Source of the DNA: Blastocatellia bacterium
GTDB taxonomy: Bacteria > Acidobacteriota > Blastocatellia > UBA7656 > JADIYM01
Direction: 5' to 3'
Assembly (NCBI GenBank): GCA_016705245.1
Contig: JADIYM010000039.1
Location: forward strand, 86,355-150,354
DNA: 64,000 nt
Shown: piece by piece, positions 50,156 to 58,749 of the stretch
How the letters are laid out: each line of letters starts with the position of its first letter
How positions within the stretch are numbered: the stretch's first letter is position 1
Program-made: the position numbers and the translations under genes
Notes under the pieces: model-generated
What the model saw: only the letters and a program-made list of their open reading frames with translations
The model's database searches: none
What the model was told of the DNA's origin: nothing

Positions 50156-52255
50156 ATGCGACGCTCTGCGATTCTGACGGCTGCGGTCCTGACCGTGGCG
50201 TTTCTGCTGCCGGCGGTCCCGTCCCGTGCCGACGAAGGTATGTGGCCCTACAACAACGTCCCGCGCGCCGACATCAAGAAGAAGTACGGCGTCGATGTTA
50301 CGGACGCTTGGCTCAAGAACCTGCAGATGTCGTCGGTTCGCTTCAACAGCGGCGGGTCGGGCTCTTTCGTTTCGGCGGACGGACTGGTTTTGACGAACCA
50401 CCACATCGCGTCTGACGTGCTCGGAAAGATCTCGACGGCGGAGCGGGACTATTTCAAGACCGGCTTTCTTGCGGCATCGAGAGAGCAGGAGGTCCGTGCT
50501 CCCGACCTCGAGCTGAATGTCCTAGTTGAGATCGAGGACGTGACGGAACGTGTCGTCGCGGCGGTGAAGGCGGCAAAGCCGGAGGATGCCGGCGCGGCGC
50601 GGCGAGCCGTCATCGCCGACATCGAGAAGGCATCGCTCGAGAAGACCGGACTTCGGTCGGATGTGGTCACCCTCTATCGAGGCGCGCAGTTCAACCTCTA
50701 CCGCTACAAGAAATACACGGACGTCCGACTCGCTTTCGCGCCTGAGTTCACGGTGGCGTTCTTCGGGGGGGATCCTGACAACTTCAGCTATCCGCGCTTC
50801 AACCTCGACATGGCGCTGTTCCGCGTCTACGAGGACGGAAAGCCATTCAAGACGCCGCATTTCCTGCCGTGGTCGGCGACCGGTGTTCAGGATGGAGATG
50901 TGGTCTTCGTGTCGGGCAGCCCGGGATCTACGTCGCGGCTGAACACGATGACCCACCTCGAGTTCATGCGCGACGTGCAGTACCCGATCCAGCTGCGATT
51001 GTTGACGGCACGGCAGCGAATGTTGCAGGCCTTCAGTGAGCGCGATGTCGAATCAGCGCGCCGTGCTCACGATTCGCTTTTTGGCGTCTCGAACTCGCTC
51101 AAGGCGATTTCCGGTGAAATGGCCGGCCTGAAAGACCCGGCGCTGATGCAACGAAAGCGCGACCGCGAGACGGCGCTTCGGGCAAGGGTGGCGGGCGATC
51201 CTGAGATGTCGAAGGAGTTCGGCGATGCGTGGGATACGGTGGCGAAATCGCGCAGCTCTTTCCGCGAGTATTTTGCCGAATGGAGGCTTCTCGAGCCGGG
51301 TCTCGCACAGCAGTCCGAGCTTTTCAGCATCGCGCGAAGGCTCGTGCGGCTGGCGGACGAGAACGGAAAGCCGAACTCGGAGAGGCTGAGGGAGTATTCC
51401 GACGCCGGTCGCGCATCGTTCGAACTGTCGCTTTTCTCTCCGGCACCGATCTACGCGGACCTGGAGGCGGCCGAGCTGGCCGAGATTCTCAAGTGTGCCC
51501 AGGCGGAACTGGGCGAGTCGTCTCAGGCGGTGAAGGCGCTTCTGAATGGCAAGACGCCCGAAGCGCGAGCGAAGGAGCTCGTCGAGGGCACGAAACTCGC
51601 CGACGTTGCAGTGCGGAAGAGTCTCGCCGCCGGTGGGAAGGCCGCCATCGAGGCATCCGAGGACCCGATGATCCAGTTCGCGAGGGCCGTCGACGGCAGG
51701 GCTCGAGAGGTCCGCAAGCGTTTCGAGGCTGAGGTCACGGGTGTGGAAGACGGCGCCTACGGCAAGATCGCGCGCGCTGTCTATCGTGCCGAGCAGGGCA
51801 AGGTTTATCCGGATGCCACATTCACGCTCCGTTTGGCCTATGGCAAAGTGTCGGGGTACGTGGATCCGGCGGGTGCAAAGATCCGGGCGTGGACGACCTT
51901 CGGAGAGATGTACGACAAGGCTACTTCAGCGAAGAACGCCGATCCGTATCAACTGCCGGTAGGGTGGCTCGCGAAGAAATCGGGGGTCAAGCTCGACACG
52001 CCGATCAATTTCGTCACGACGGCGGACACGATCGGTGGAAACTCAGGCTCACCGCTCGTAAACGCGCGGGGCGAGCTCGTCGGGCTGAACTTTGATCGGA
52101 ATGCGTTCGGTCTCGTGCGCAACTTCGTCTATGACGAGCAGCGGGCAAGGAATATCGCCGTGGATTCTCGCGGAATGCTGCACGCTTTGCGGGTTCTCTA
52201 CGGAGCCGGTGCCCTTGCGGACGAGTTGACAGGTGGGAAGGCGATGGCTCGCTAG
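50156..52255 (+). CDS. S46 family dipeptidyl-peptidase (DPP7/DPP11 type)
   Basis: 699 residues from ATG 50156; residues 1-25 are a Sec signal peptide (ILTAAVLTVAFLLPAVPSRA). The chymotrypsin-like triad is visible: His in LVLTNHHIAS, Asp in YPRFNLDMALF, and Ser in IGGNSGSPLVNARGELVGL. The family's large helical insertion domain lies between. S46 enzymes remove dipeptides from the N-terminus of peptides in the periplasm and support growth on proteins. Length fits the family (700-720). Specificity (hydrophobic or acidic) is not decided here. Confidence 0.93.
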   Translation: MRRSAILTAAVLTVAFLLPAVPSRADEGMWPYNNVPRADIKKKYGVDVTDAWLKNLQMSSVRFNSGGSGSFVSADGLVLTNHHIASDVLGKISTAERDYFKTGFLAASREQEVRAPDLELNVLVEIEDVTERVVAAVKAAKPEDAGAARRAVIADIEKASLEKTGLRSDVVTLYRGAQFNLYRYKKYTDVRLAFAPEFTVAFFGGDPDNFSYPRFNLDMALFRVYEDGKPFKTPHFLPWSATGVQDGDVVFVSGSPGSTSRLNTMTHLEFMRDVQYPIQLRLLTARQRMLQAFSERDVESARRAHDSLFGVSNSLKAISGEMAGLKDPALMQRKRDRETALRARVAGDPEMSKEFGDAWDTVAKSRSSFREYFAEWRLLEPGLAQQSELFSIARRLVRLADENGKPNSERLREYSDAGRASFELSLFSPAPIYADLEAAELAEILKCAQAELGESSQAVKALLNGKTPEARAKELVEGTKLADVAVRKSLAAGGKAAIEASEDPMIQFARAVDGRAREVRKRFEAEVTGVEDGAYGKIARAVYRAEQGKVYPDATFTLRLAYGKVSGYVDPAGAKIRAWTTFGEMYDKATSAKNADPYQLPVGWLAKKSGVKLDTPINFVTTADTIGGNSGSPLVNARGELVGLNFDRNAFGLVRNFVYDEQRARNIAVDSRGMLHALRVLYGAGALADELTGGKAMAR

Positions 52256-52279
52256 ACGTCGGCGGCTCGGCTCCTGAAT

Positions 52280-52341
52280 GTCTGCGTGCCTCTGTGTGCG
52301 AAGCTCCCCGCCGTGCGGGATGAGCCTCGCGCACAGAGGCT
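52280..52341. repeat. Variant GCGCAAAGGC-type inverted repeat
   Basis: GTGCCTCTGTGTGCGAAGCT at about 52288 and AGCCTCGCGCACAGAGGC at about 52323-52340 are complementary arms around a short spacer, just after the peptidase gene. Confidence 0.6.
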
Positions 52342-52350
52342 ACTGATGCA

Positions 52351-52480
52351 TCAGAACCGCGAGCGGTAGCGAGCCCGCTTGCGGACGGTGCCTGAAACCG
52401 CAGGCTCGTCGTTGCAGAAGGACAGAGGTGATCGGAACCGTTCGACCGTCCGTGGGACGCTCGCTACCGCTCGCGGCTCA
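52351..52480. repeat. Palindromic element copy 1
   Basis: AACCGCGAGCGGTAGCGAGC at about 52355 pairs with GCTCGCTACCGCTCGCGG at 52459. The interior includes GAAGGACAG and GGAACCGTTCGACCGTCCG, which recur in copy 2 about 200 bp later. Confidence 0.8.
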
Positions 52481-52542
52481 TAAAACGGGGACCACCCGCA
52501 TCGTGCACTACCAGGCAGGACGCTCCGCCGGGTTCCTGTTCC

Positions 52543-52674
52543 TTGAGCCGCGAGCAGTAGCGAGCGTCCCACGGACGGTGCCTGAATTCGCAGATTCGTC
52601 GTTGCGGAAGGACAGAAGTGTTCGGAACCGTTCGACTGTCCGCAGGCCGGCTCGCTACCGCTTGCGGTTCTGAT
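52543..52674. repeat. Palindromic element copy 2
   Basis: Shares arms and interior motifs with copy 1 (GAGCCGCGAGCAGTAGCGAG to GGCTCGCTACCGCTTGCGGT; interior GAAGGACAG and GGAACCGTTCGACTGTCCG). The pair forms a direct repeat of whole elements separated by about 60 bp of other sequence (52481-52542). Confidence 0.8.
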
Positions 52675-52839
52675 GCCAGGCTTGTGCTCCGAAGCCGCTT
52701 GTAACTTCCCGTGTCCTGAATGTAAAGATCTAGTGCAGCCTGCCGATAAGGTGGGTTGAGAGACGGCCAGTTCCCCAGAACAGAGAATTCAGCGCCATTC
52801 AATAATGGCCGGCCCGCCTCGAAGTACTGAGGAGGTGTT

Positions 52840-53481
52840 ATGAAGCTCGGATTGCTTTCGTTCTTCGCCGTCGGTGTCTGCCTCGTGATTCCCGCGGGAG
52901 TCGAGGCTCAATCAAAGGCCAATCCGAAGGCCCGCCGCGTCGCCGACAAGGATGCCGTCACGGTAGTCAAGCCGGCCGTCATCGACGTACAGGCCACCTT
53001 CTCGATTTCGACGGGCTCCGAGAAGTGGGCGCTCAACGATGCGCTTCCTGTCGGAGCCGTGGAGTTCGGCGGCAAGCGAGTTTCGCTCGATGACCGTCTG
53101 GTCAACTCCAGCACGACGACCGACGGTGACCAGCAATTGCTGTTTCCGGTGAGCTGGTTCGAGCCGTATGGCTCGGCGGATCCGGAAATCAAGTACGTCG
53201 TCGTGAAGTACCGGGACGGCAAGGCGGCCTCGATAGTAGCCGAGTACCAGCCGGATCGGGTGTCGTTGCCTCGCGAGACGTTCCAGGCCCATCCGGACGG
53301 TCGCACGTTCTACAGCGACGTCGCCGTACACCGCCAGGATGGTCAGGTCTACCTCAAGCAGGTGACGTCGAAGGGCAAGGATGACGGAAAGGGCGGCCTC
53401 TACGTCGACATGGTCATGATCTACCGTGTCGCGGACACGATGCCTGTTGCCGTCAAGCCGGCCACGGGCAAGAGACCCTAG
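52840..53481 (+). CDS. Exported protein of unknown function
   Basis: 213 residues from ATG 52840 with a strong GAGGAGGTGTT ribosome-binding site. The signal peptide (LLSFFAVGVCLVIPAGVEAQ) leaves a soluble periplasmic or outer protein, mostly beta by appearance (KYVVVKYRDGKAASIVAEYQ). Basic residues cluster after the signal (KANPKARRVADK). No family recognised. It is followed by a hairpin at 53517-53550. Confidence 0.65.
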   Translation: MKLGLLSFFAVGVCLVIPAGVEAQSKANPKARRVADKDAVTVVKPAVIDVQATFSISTGSEKWALNDALPVGAVEFGGKRVSLDDRLVNSSTTTDGDQQLLFPVSWFEPYGSADPEIKYVVVKYRDGKAASIVAEYQPDRVSLPRETFQAHPDGRTFYSDVAVHRQDGQVYLKQVTSKGKDDGKGGLYVDMVMIYRVADTMPVAVKPATGKRP

Positions 53482-53516
53482 TCCTGGCCGCAACCTCGGA
53501 AACACCTCCAACCAAC

Positions 53517-53550
53517 GGCCTCGCCGCCTGCTCCCAGGGTCGGCGAGGCC
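53517..53550. terminator. Hairpin between convergent genes
   Basis: GGCCTCGCCG at 53517-53526 is perfectly complementary to CGGCGAGGCC at 53541-53550. It lies between the exported-protein gene and the convergent rhodanese gene; no T-run, so termination is inferred from position. Confidence 0.5.
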
Positions 53551-53560
53551 ATGGTACGTA

Positions 53561-53998
53561 TCACTGTCCTTCGGCCTTGGCCGCAAGCGAAGCGTGACTC
53601 ACGCCATCGCCGTTGTCGGTGGACGTCGGCAGTTCATGGTGCGACCATCCGGGTTGAACGAGCCGGCCCATCGGGTCGAACCTTCCGTGAAATCCGCCGT
53701 CCATGTTGACGAGGTTCGAATAACCCGCATCCTCGAGAATCTGGCATGCGCGCGCGGACCGGCCGCCGACCTTGCATCCGACGACCAGCCTGGAGTCGGG
53801 CGGGAAATTCGCCTGCATGGTCCTGAGAAAGTCCGTGTTCGGCTGCATGCCCATCGGTCCCGCGAGCGCGACCGGAACGTTGACGGCGCCGTCGGCGTGG
53901 CCCGCAACGAACTCGGCTTCGGTGCGGACGTCGACGTACCGATATCGCTCGGTGTCGAGAAGGGCTTTTGCTTCGATAGGCGTGACGGTTTTGTACAT
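53561..53998 (-). CDS. Rhodanese-like sulfurtransferase
   Basis: 145 residues from ATG 53998 (MYKTVTPIEAK); ATG 54025 is possible but would overlap the divergent neighbour's start. A single rhodanese domain: YVDVRTEAEFVAGHADGAVN and the active-site loop GCKVGGRSA with the catalytic Cys followed by a six-residue-type loop. The C-terminal PTSTDNGDGVSHASLA tail is not part of the fold. It transfers sulfane sulfur from a donor to an acceptor such as thiosulfate or glutathione. Confidence 0.9.
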   Translation of the reverse strand: MYKTVTPIEAKALLDTERYRYVDVRTEAEFVAGHADGAVNVPVALAGPMGMQPNTDFLRTMQANFPPDSRLVVGCKVGGRSARACQILEDAGYSNLVNMDGGFHGRFDPMGRLVQPGWSHHELPTSTDNGDGVSHASLAAKAEGQ

Positions 53999-54023
53999 TT
54001 GCTGTTCTCTCAAATCGGATAAC

Positions 54024-54758
54024 ATGCCGTCCGTGACGAACCAGGAGGCATTCCCATTGGGTCAGAAACTCTGTCCGAAGATTATCCTAGAAGGCACGCG
54101 GCTCACCTTCAAGACCGACATCGCCTTCGCGCTCAACGAGCATCCCCGACTCGTCGGAGCCCGGAAGTACCGCTATCACTCGCCCATCATCTCAGGTGAA
54201 TGGTGCGCGTTCACGAACCGTCCGTGGGGACGCGGACTCATCAACTATGAGCCTCACGAAGAGGCGCTGGCCATGGAGACCTATCGTACGTGGGTCCGCC
54301 TGTTCGAGCTTCAGCGTTATTACTCGTGGATCATCGATCGCTTCCATATCTCGACTCGTGCGCACCAGCTCACGTATCGAAACAAGGACGTCGATTTTGG
54401 ATGGCTCGAGGAGCGATTGCTGCCGCTCGGATTCCGAGTCGTCTTTTGCACCCGGAGTGTCGAGTCGTTCGCCGAGGCTCGCCGCATGCGGCTCGAGGTC
54501 TCAGGGAATCCTTCGCAGTACAACGACATCGGCGCGTTCGTCGCCGAGCAGGAGTTGCTCGAGCGTCTGATCACCGAGACCAGGCTCCCGGTCTTTCGTC
54601 TAGACGTCTCGGACAACAACGTCGAGGCGGCGGCGGATCGCGTGGCGGCGTGGATGGCGTCGACCGGCGGACTGTACGTTCCCGACGAGGGTCCGGAGCA
54701 CCCACTCGCTGCGGAGCTCGCCGAGGCTAGCCGATCAGACGCCCCTCGATTGCCTTGA
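54024..54758 (+). CDS. Nucleoside/nucleotide-kinase-like P-loop protein with altered P-loop
   Basis: 244 residues from ATG 54024, divergent from the rhodanese gene. The segment IILEGTRLTFKTDIAFALNE sits where a P-loop is expected (G-x4-GK-T); here Phe replaces the second Gly and a Lys-Thr pair remains. Later YRTWVRLFELQRYYSWIIDRFHIS recalls the helix and DRFH motif of thymidylate-kinase-like enzymes, and VVFCTRSVESFAEARRMRLE the lid region. The end overlaps the convergent YjbR-like gene by 32 bp. A true kinase activity is uncertain because of the changed loop. Confidence 0.65.
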   Translation: MPSVTNQEAFPLGQKLCPKIILEGTRLTFKTDIAFALNEHPRLVGARKYRYHSPIISGEWCAFTNRPWGRGLINYEPHEEALAMETYRTWVRLFELQRYYSWIIDRFHISTRAHQLTYRNKDVDFGWLEERLLPLGFRVVFCTRSVESFAEARRMRLEVSGNPSQYNDIGAFVAEQELLERLITETRLPVFRLDVSDNNVEAAADRVAAWMASTGGLYVPDEGPEHPLAAELAEASRSDAPRLP

Positions 54759-55107
54759 CGAGTTTCTTCGGCGCGACGGCGCGGTAACTCTCGTCGATCC
54801 ACTTTCTAATCCGGTCGAGGGGCGGCTCGTCCGTCCCTTCGAATCGTAGTGCGACCCATCCATATTTCCCGGTGCCGTAGCTGCCCGGTTCGGCGAAGTC
54901 TTCGAGCAGAACCTCGGCGCCTGACTGAGGCAGCTTCACGGAGAGATGGATGATCCGTCCGTCGCTATCGACCTTGCCCATGAAGACGAAGATCTTCTTG
55001 CCGACCTTGATGACGCGTTCCTCCCAGGGGAAGTCCTCCCACGCCTCGGGAAAAGCAAGCGCGTACTCACGTAGGGCCTTCGCGGCGTGCCAGAGATGCG
55101 TTGCCAT
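54727..55107 (-). CDS. MmcQ/YjbR family DNA-binding-like protein
   Basis: 126 residues. The signature FPWEERVIKVGKKIFVFMGK and the C-terminal GWVALRFEGTDEPPLDRIRK then IDESYRAVAPKKLV match the YjbR (MmcQ) double-wing fold, proposed to bind DNA in some species. Its 3' end overlaps the kinase-like gene on the other strand. The ATP-grasp-like gene upstream ends 28 bp before its start on the same strand, so co-transcription is possible. Confidence 0.85.
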   Translation of the reverse strand: MATHLWHAAKALREYALAFPEAWEDFPWEERVIKVGKKIFVFMGKVDSDGRIIHLSVKLPQSGAEVLLEDFAEPGSYGTGKYGWVALRFEGTDEPPLDRIRKWIDESYRAVAPKKLVKAIEGRLIG

Positions 55108-55135
55108 GTTCGATACAGCCTCCGCGTCGTTTCGC

Positions 55136-56491
55136 CTACACGTCGATGACAGCGACGGCAGTCTCTCCTCCGCCAGCCGAAATGTTGCTCAATGCCGTGC
55201 CCGAGAGCCGGACCATGCCGCCCTCCACGATTCCATCGAAGACGAACGGATCGAAGTCGACCGTCAGTTCCGATACCTCGACGTGGCCCGAGGCATCGAA
55301 GTGCGGTACCGCCTCAGTACGCACCGGAATGCGGCGTTGCACGATCCACGACCCGGAAAACGCCTGTTCGACCACGGACTGCCACGTCTCGTCATCTGTG
55401 GCATAACCGACAGTGACACCGTGACCGCCGTAATCGTCATTGGGCTTCAGCACCAGGTTTTCGCGTTCGGTACTCAGCAGATTGCGCATTGGAATAGGCT
55501 CGCCCGAATAGTCCACCATTCCCTCGCGCACGCGGCGGGTCCAGGGGACGTGCTCCCTTGCAACCTCGATCTGTTCCTCGGTGAACAGATGCGCGAACCG
55601 CGGATCGCTCAGCACGGCAAAGCTTGCCTTCTTGTGAGCGACCTTGCAGCGAAACGAATTCGCCATGAAGATCCGACGTTCGCCGTAAGCTCGAGTCAGG
55701 GCGTGCGTGTGATCCGTCTGCGTAAGGAACTCGTGAATGATGACCCGCTTGTAGACGATGTCGATCGTGCGATTGCCGACGCGAACCGTGGAGCCGTCGT
55801 AGGTCAGCTCTCCCGGATCGGCAATGAGCGCCGGGTAGCCAAGCGACTCGAACGCATCGCGAAGCACAAAAAACTCTGACTGCGTAGGAACACCAGCCCA
55901 GTCGAGGATTGCAATGGTCGGCTCGCTCGAGGTGCCGCCCCATTCCTGGTATCCCGAAACCAGCGACTCGAGAAGCCTCCGGCGCGGATTCAGCTCGACC
56001 CGGGTGCGCGATTCCAGAAACGCGCGGACCTCCGGAAGCTCGAAGAGCATCTGCTCCAGCTGCAACTGGTCGCCGATTCCAGCCGGCGATTCGCCGTTGT
56101 ACTCGAGGAAGCCGAAACCGCTGTCCGACAGATACGTATCGAGGCGAGTAGTCAGACCTGCCCGCCGGTATCCGGGATCGATCCGCGCCATGGCGAGCTC
56201 GCGTTCCGTGAGGTCCAGCTCTGCAAGCACCTCGTCGTTCTCGAGCGCGTGATCTATGAGACGTTCCATGGCCGACGTGACAACCTCGGCTGCCTGCGCC
56301 ACCGCCCGATATTCAGTGCGAGAGAGAAACAGCGGGCGAAGAAACGGACAGATCGGCCGATCTCCATGCAGTAGTCCGGCATCACGCTGAATCGCCGTGA
56401 GTCGCTCGAACCGCTCCGGCGTATTGCCTGGATCCGCCAGGATGCGGTTATCCAGTTCCCTAACAAGTTCCCGAAGGGCTGCGTCGGCCAT
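55136..56491 (-). CDS. Circularly permuted ATP-grasp-like enzyme
   Basis: 451 residues from ATG 56491, where GGAGGTGA precedes it at suitable spacing; the frame is open to 56647. The C-terminal part contains LVLKPNDDYGGHGVTVGY, the nucleotide-binding glycine loop of circularly permuted ATP-grasp proteins such as glutathionylspermidine-synthase-like enzymes, and IDIVYKRVIIHEFL with YNGESPAGIGDQLQLEQM earlier. Such enzymes make peptide or amide bonds using ATP. Substrates cannot be read from the sequence. Divergent to an AraC-type regulator gene, which may control it. Confidence 0.72.
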   Translation of the reverse strand: MADAALRELVRELDNRILADPGNTPERFERLTAIQRDAGLLHGDRPICPFLRPLFLSRTEYRAVAQAAEVVTSAMERLIDHALENDEVLAELDLTERELAMARIDPGYRRAGLTTRLDTYLSDSGFGFLEYNGESPAGIGDQLQLEQMLFELPEVRAFLESRTRVELNPRRRLLESLVSGYQEWGGTSSEPTIAILDWAGVPTQSEFFVLRDAFESLGYPALIADPGELTYDGSTVRVGNRTIDIVYKRVIIHEFLTQTDHTHALTRAYGERRIFMANSFRCKVAHKKASFAVLSDPRFAHLFTEEQIEVAREHVPWTRRVREGMVDYSGEPIPMRNLLSTERENLVLKPNDDYGGHGVTVGYATDDETWQSVVEQAFSGSWIVQRRIPVRTEAVPHFDASGHVEVSELTVDFDPFVFDGIVEGGMVRLSGTALSNISAGGGETAVAVIDV

Positions 56492-56582
56492 TGCGGGCAA
56501 TTCACCTCCGACTGGAATCGCGGCCGCGGTAGCCGCCGCCGTCAGGCACCTTGTCAGAAACACGCATTCGCGGCAAGGCGCG

Positions 56583-57446
56583 ATGCCCGTCTTGAGTCGA
56601 CCGCGGGCAGGGGTTCTGCTACGTTGCGGATTATCGTCGCAACCCAATTCCGTGAGAGATTCCGTGCGGTACGAAGAGATTCCCGTCGAACCTGCATTGC
56701 GGCACCTTGTCGTAAATTTCTGGCTCTTCGCCGCCGACGAGCGTGATCCGCCCCGATTCGAGCATACGATCGTCCCGGACGGAACGTCGGCGATCGGCTT
56801 CAGCCGTCCCAGTCGATTCGCGGACGGCGTCGCCGTTTTTGTGGGTCCGCGGGTGACGGCGGCGAAAGTCGAAGTCGTTGCCGGCGGACGCTATTGCGGC
56901 ATCCGCTTTCAACCGGGCGCCGGTGGATCCGCGCTCAGACTTCGGATCGACTCACTGAGGGATCGCCACGGACTGCTGTCGATGGTGTCGCCCGACGCCG
57001 CCGTGGTTGTGGTCGATGCAATGCGCGGGGCTGACGGCGATGGCGACGAGCTCGATGCTCTGCATCGGATCGCGTCAAACCTCGCGCGAGACGCTGAACC
57101 GGTAGACGCGATTGTCGCGAAGGCGGTCGAGGCCATCGTCGAATCCGACGGCCTGGCTCGCGTCGCGGACGTCGCAGTCGGAATCGGAGTCGGCGAGCGG
57201 ACTCTGCAGCGCCGGTTTCGGGCGGCGGTCGGCCTGACGCCAAAGGAGTTCGCGCGAATGCGGCGAATCCGGCGAGCCTGTCTGCTTGCCCTGCAGGACC
57301 GGGAATCCGGTCTCGCAGGCGTCTCGAGCGACGCAGGATTCGCCGATCAGGCGCACCTGACACGCGAATTCGGCGGCGTTTTCGGATGGTCTCCGCGTCT
57401 CACGCTCGCGTACCTCGAGCGCATCGAGCACGGGAACATCACGTGA
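56583..57446 (+). CDS. AraC family transcriptional regulator
   Basis: About 287 residues from ATG 56583 (AAGG upstream); GTG 56664 would remove a non-conserved N-terminus and is a good alternative. The N-terminal ligand-binding region (YEEIPVEPALRHLVVNFWLF, then GRYCGIRFQPGAGG) resembles the DUF6597-type sensor domain. Two HTH motifs follow: VADVAVGIGVGERTLQRRFR and LAGVSSDAGFADQAHLTREF, giving the classic AraC/XylS DNA-binding domain. It is divergent from the ATP-grasp-like gene. Confidence 0.9.
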   Translation: MPVLSRPRAGVLLRCGLSSQPNSVRDSVRYEEIPVEPALRHLVVNFWLFAADERDPPRFEHTIVPDGTSAIGFSRPSRFADGVAVFVGPRVTAAKVEVVAGGRYCGIRFQPGAGGSALRLRIDSLRDRHGLLSMVSPDAAVVVVDAMRGADGDGDELDALHRIASNLARDAEPVDAIVAKAVEAIVESDGLARVADVAVGIGVGERTLQRRFRAAVGLTPKEFARMRRIRRACLLALQDRESGLAGVSSDAGFADQAHLTREFGGVFGWSPRLTLAYLERIEHGNIT

Positions 57447-57503
57447 GCCCGGCACGTCGGGTTTGTTCAAGACTCCAGCCGCCAGACTGAGTAAAGTGGC
57501 GGC

Positions 57504-58064
57504 ATGAAAAACGCATTGTTGTCGCTCGTAGTTTTGGCGCTCGTGGCCATCGTGCCCGTTCGCGCCGCGGAGCAACCCGGAATGAACCAGAACCCGATGG
57601 CCGCGCGCACCGCCGTTCACCAGGAAGCGATGAAGAAGCTCGAGTTCCTGGCCGGCACGTGGAAGGGCAAGGCTTGGTATTCGATGGGACCGAACAGGAA
57701 GCACGAGGTCGAACAGACCGAAACGGTGCAGATCAAGCAGCAGGGTGTTGTCCTGTTGGTCGAGGGGCTCGGTCGTGACGCGAGCTCCGGCGCCATAGTG
57801 CACGACGCCATGGGAGTGCTCTCGTACGACGACGTCAGCAAGACTTACCGGCTGACGAGCTGGGCTGGCGCGGGGCGCTCGGGCGTCTTCGATGCCAGTG
57901 TTGGTTCGAATCGGCTCGAGTGGGGCATGAAGAACGAGAGCGGCACCATTCGCTACACGCTCGTCATCAACGAGAAGGGCGAATGGTTCGAGATCGGTGA
58001 GCGGTCCTCGGACGGCGCCACGTGGATCAAGTTCTGCGAGATGACGTTGCAGAAAGTGCAATAG
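57504..58064 (+). CDS. Exported DUF1579-like protein
   Basis: 186 residues. A Sec signal peptide (LLSLVVLALVAIVPVRAAEQ) precedes a lipocalin-like beta domain with MKKLEFLAGTWKGKAWYSMG, ETVQIKQQGVVLLVEGLGRD and GMKNESGTIRYTLVINEKGE, characteristic of DUF1579/DUF1579-related proteins with the LxGTW motif. Lipocalin-like folds often bind small hydrophobic molecules; none is known here. Confidence 0.75.
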   Translation: MKNALLSLVVLALVAIVPVRAAEQPGMNQNPMAARTAVHQEAMKKLEFLAGTWKGKAWYSMGPNRKHEVEQTETVQIKQQGVVLLVEGLGRDASSGAIVHDAMGVLSYDDVSKTYRLTSWAGAGRSGVFDASVGSNRLEWGMKNESGTIRYTLVINEKGEWFEIGERSSDGATWIKFCEMTLQKVQ

Positions 58065-58178
58065 CGGGACCTCCGCGCCTCGAAGAACCGGCCTCTGGCG
58101 CAAGCGGACGATTGGCCCTTTCCGATCGTCCGCTTGCGGCTGTAGTGTCGAGTCAATCGACGATGAGGAGGCTCAGGA

Positions 58179-58700
58179 ATGTCCGAACTGCTGACGCGAC
58201 CCGATGAAACCGAATACGCGGCCTACTACGGCCATTACGTCAATTGCGTGGAAGGCAGCGACGTCCTTGCTGTCCTTCGTCTGCAGCTTGTCGACTCGCT
58301 CAAGCTCTACTCCGGCATTTCGGAGGATCAGGCAAACACGACGTACGCGCCCGGGAAGTGGACTATCAAGGAGCTCGTCGGGCACGTCATCGACGCGGAG
58401 CGCGTGTTCGGCTACCGGGCGCTGCGATTCTCACGCGGTGATGCGACTCCGATAGAGGGCTTCGAGCAGAATATGTGGGTTTCGAACTCCCGACTTGACG
58501 ATGTCAGGTTCGACATTCTCGTCGACGAGTTCGAGCACCTGAGGCAGAGCACGGTTCTGATGCTCGACCGGCTCGATACGGCCGGATGGCTTTGCCGCGG
58601 AGTGGCAAGCGATGCGGAGGTCACGGTGCGGGCGCTTGCGTTCATCATCGCCGGCCACGAGATCCATCACAGCCGGATGCTCCGCGAGCGCTACCTGTAG
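58179..58700 (+). CDS. DinB-family protein
   Basis: 173 residues, 114 bp after the DUF1579-like gene, with GAGGAGGCTCAGGA before its ATG. Four-helix DinB/DfsB fold: the metal-binding histidines appear in ELVGHVIDAERVFGYR and FIIAGHEIHHSRMLRERY. DinB proteins bind a divalent metal and some act as thiol-dependent S-transferases (bacillithiol or similar). Function in this organism is unknown. Confidence 0.86.
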   Translation: MSELLTRPDETEYAAYYGHYVNCVEGSDVLAVLRLQLVDSLKLYSGISEDQANTTYAPGKWTIKELVGHVIDAERVFGYRALRFSRGDATPIEGFEQNMWVSNSRLDDVRFDILVDEFEHLRQSTVLMLDRLDTAGWLCRGVASDAEVTVRALAFIIAGHEIHHSRMLRERYL

Positions 58701-58749
58701 GTTGAGGGTAGGGCAAGGACGGATGTCGGCGGCACACGCCACGGCGCTG

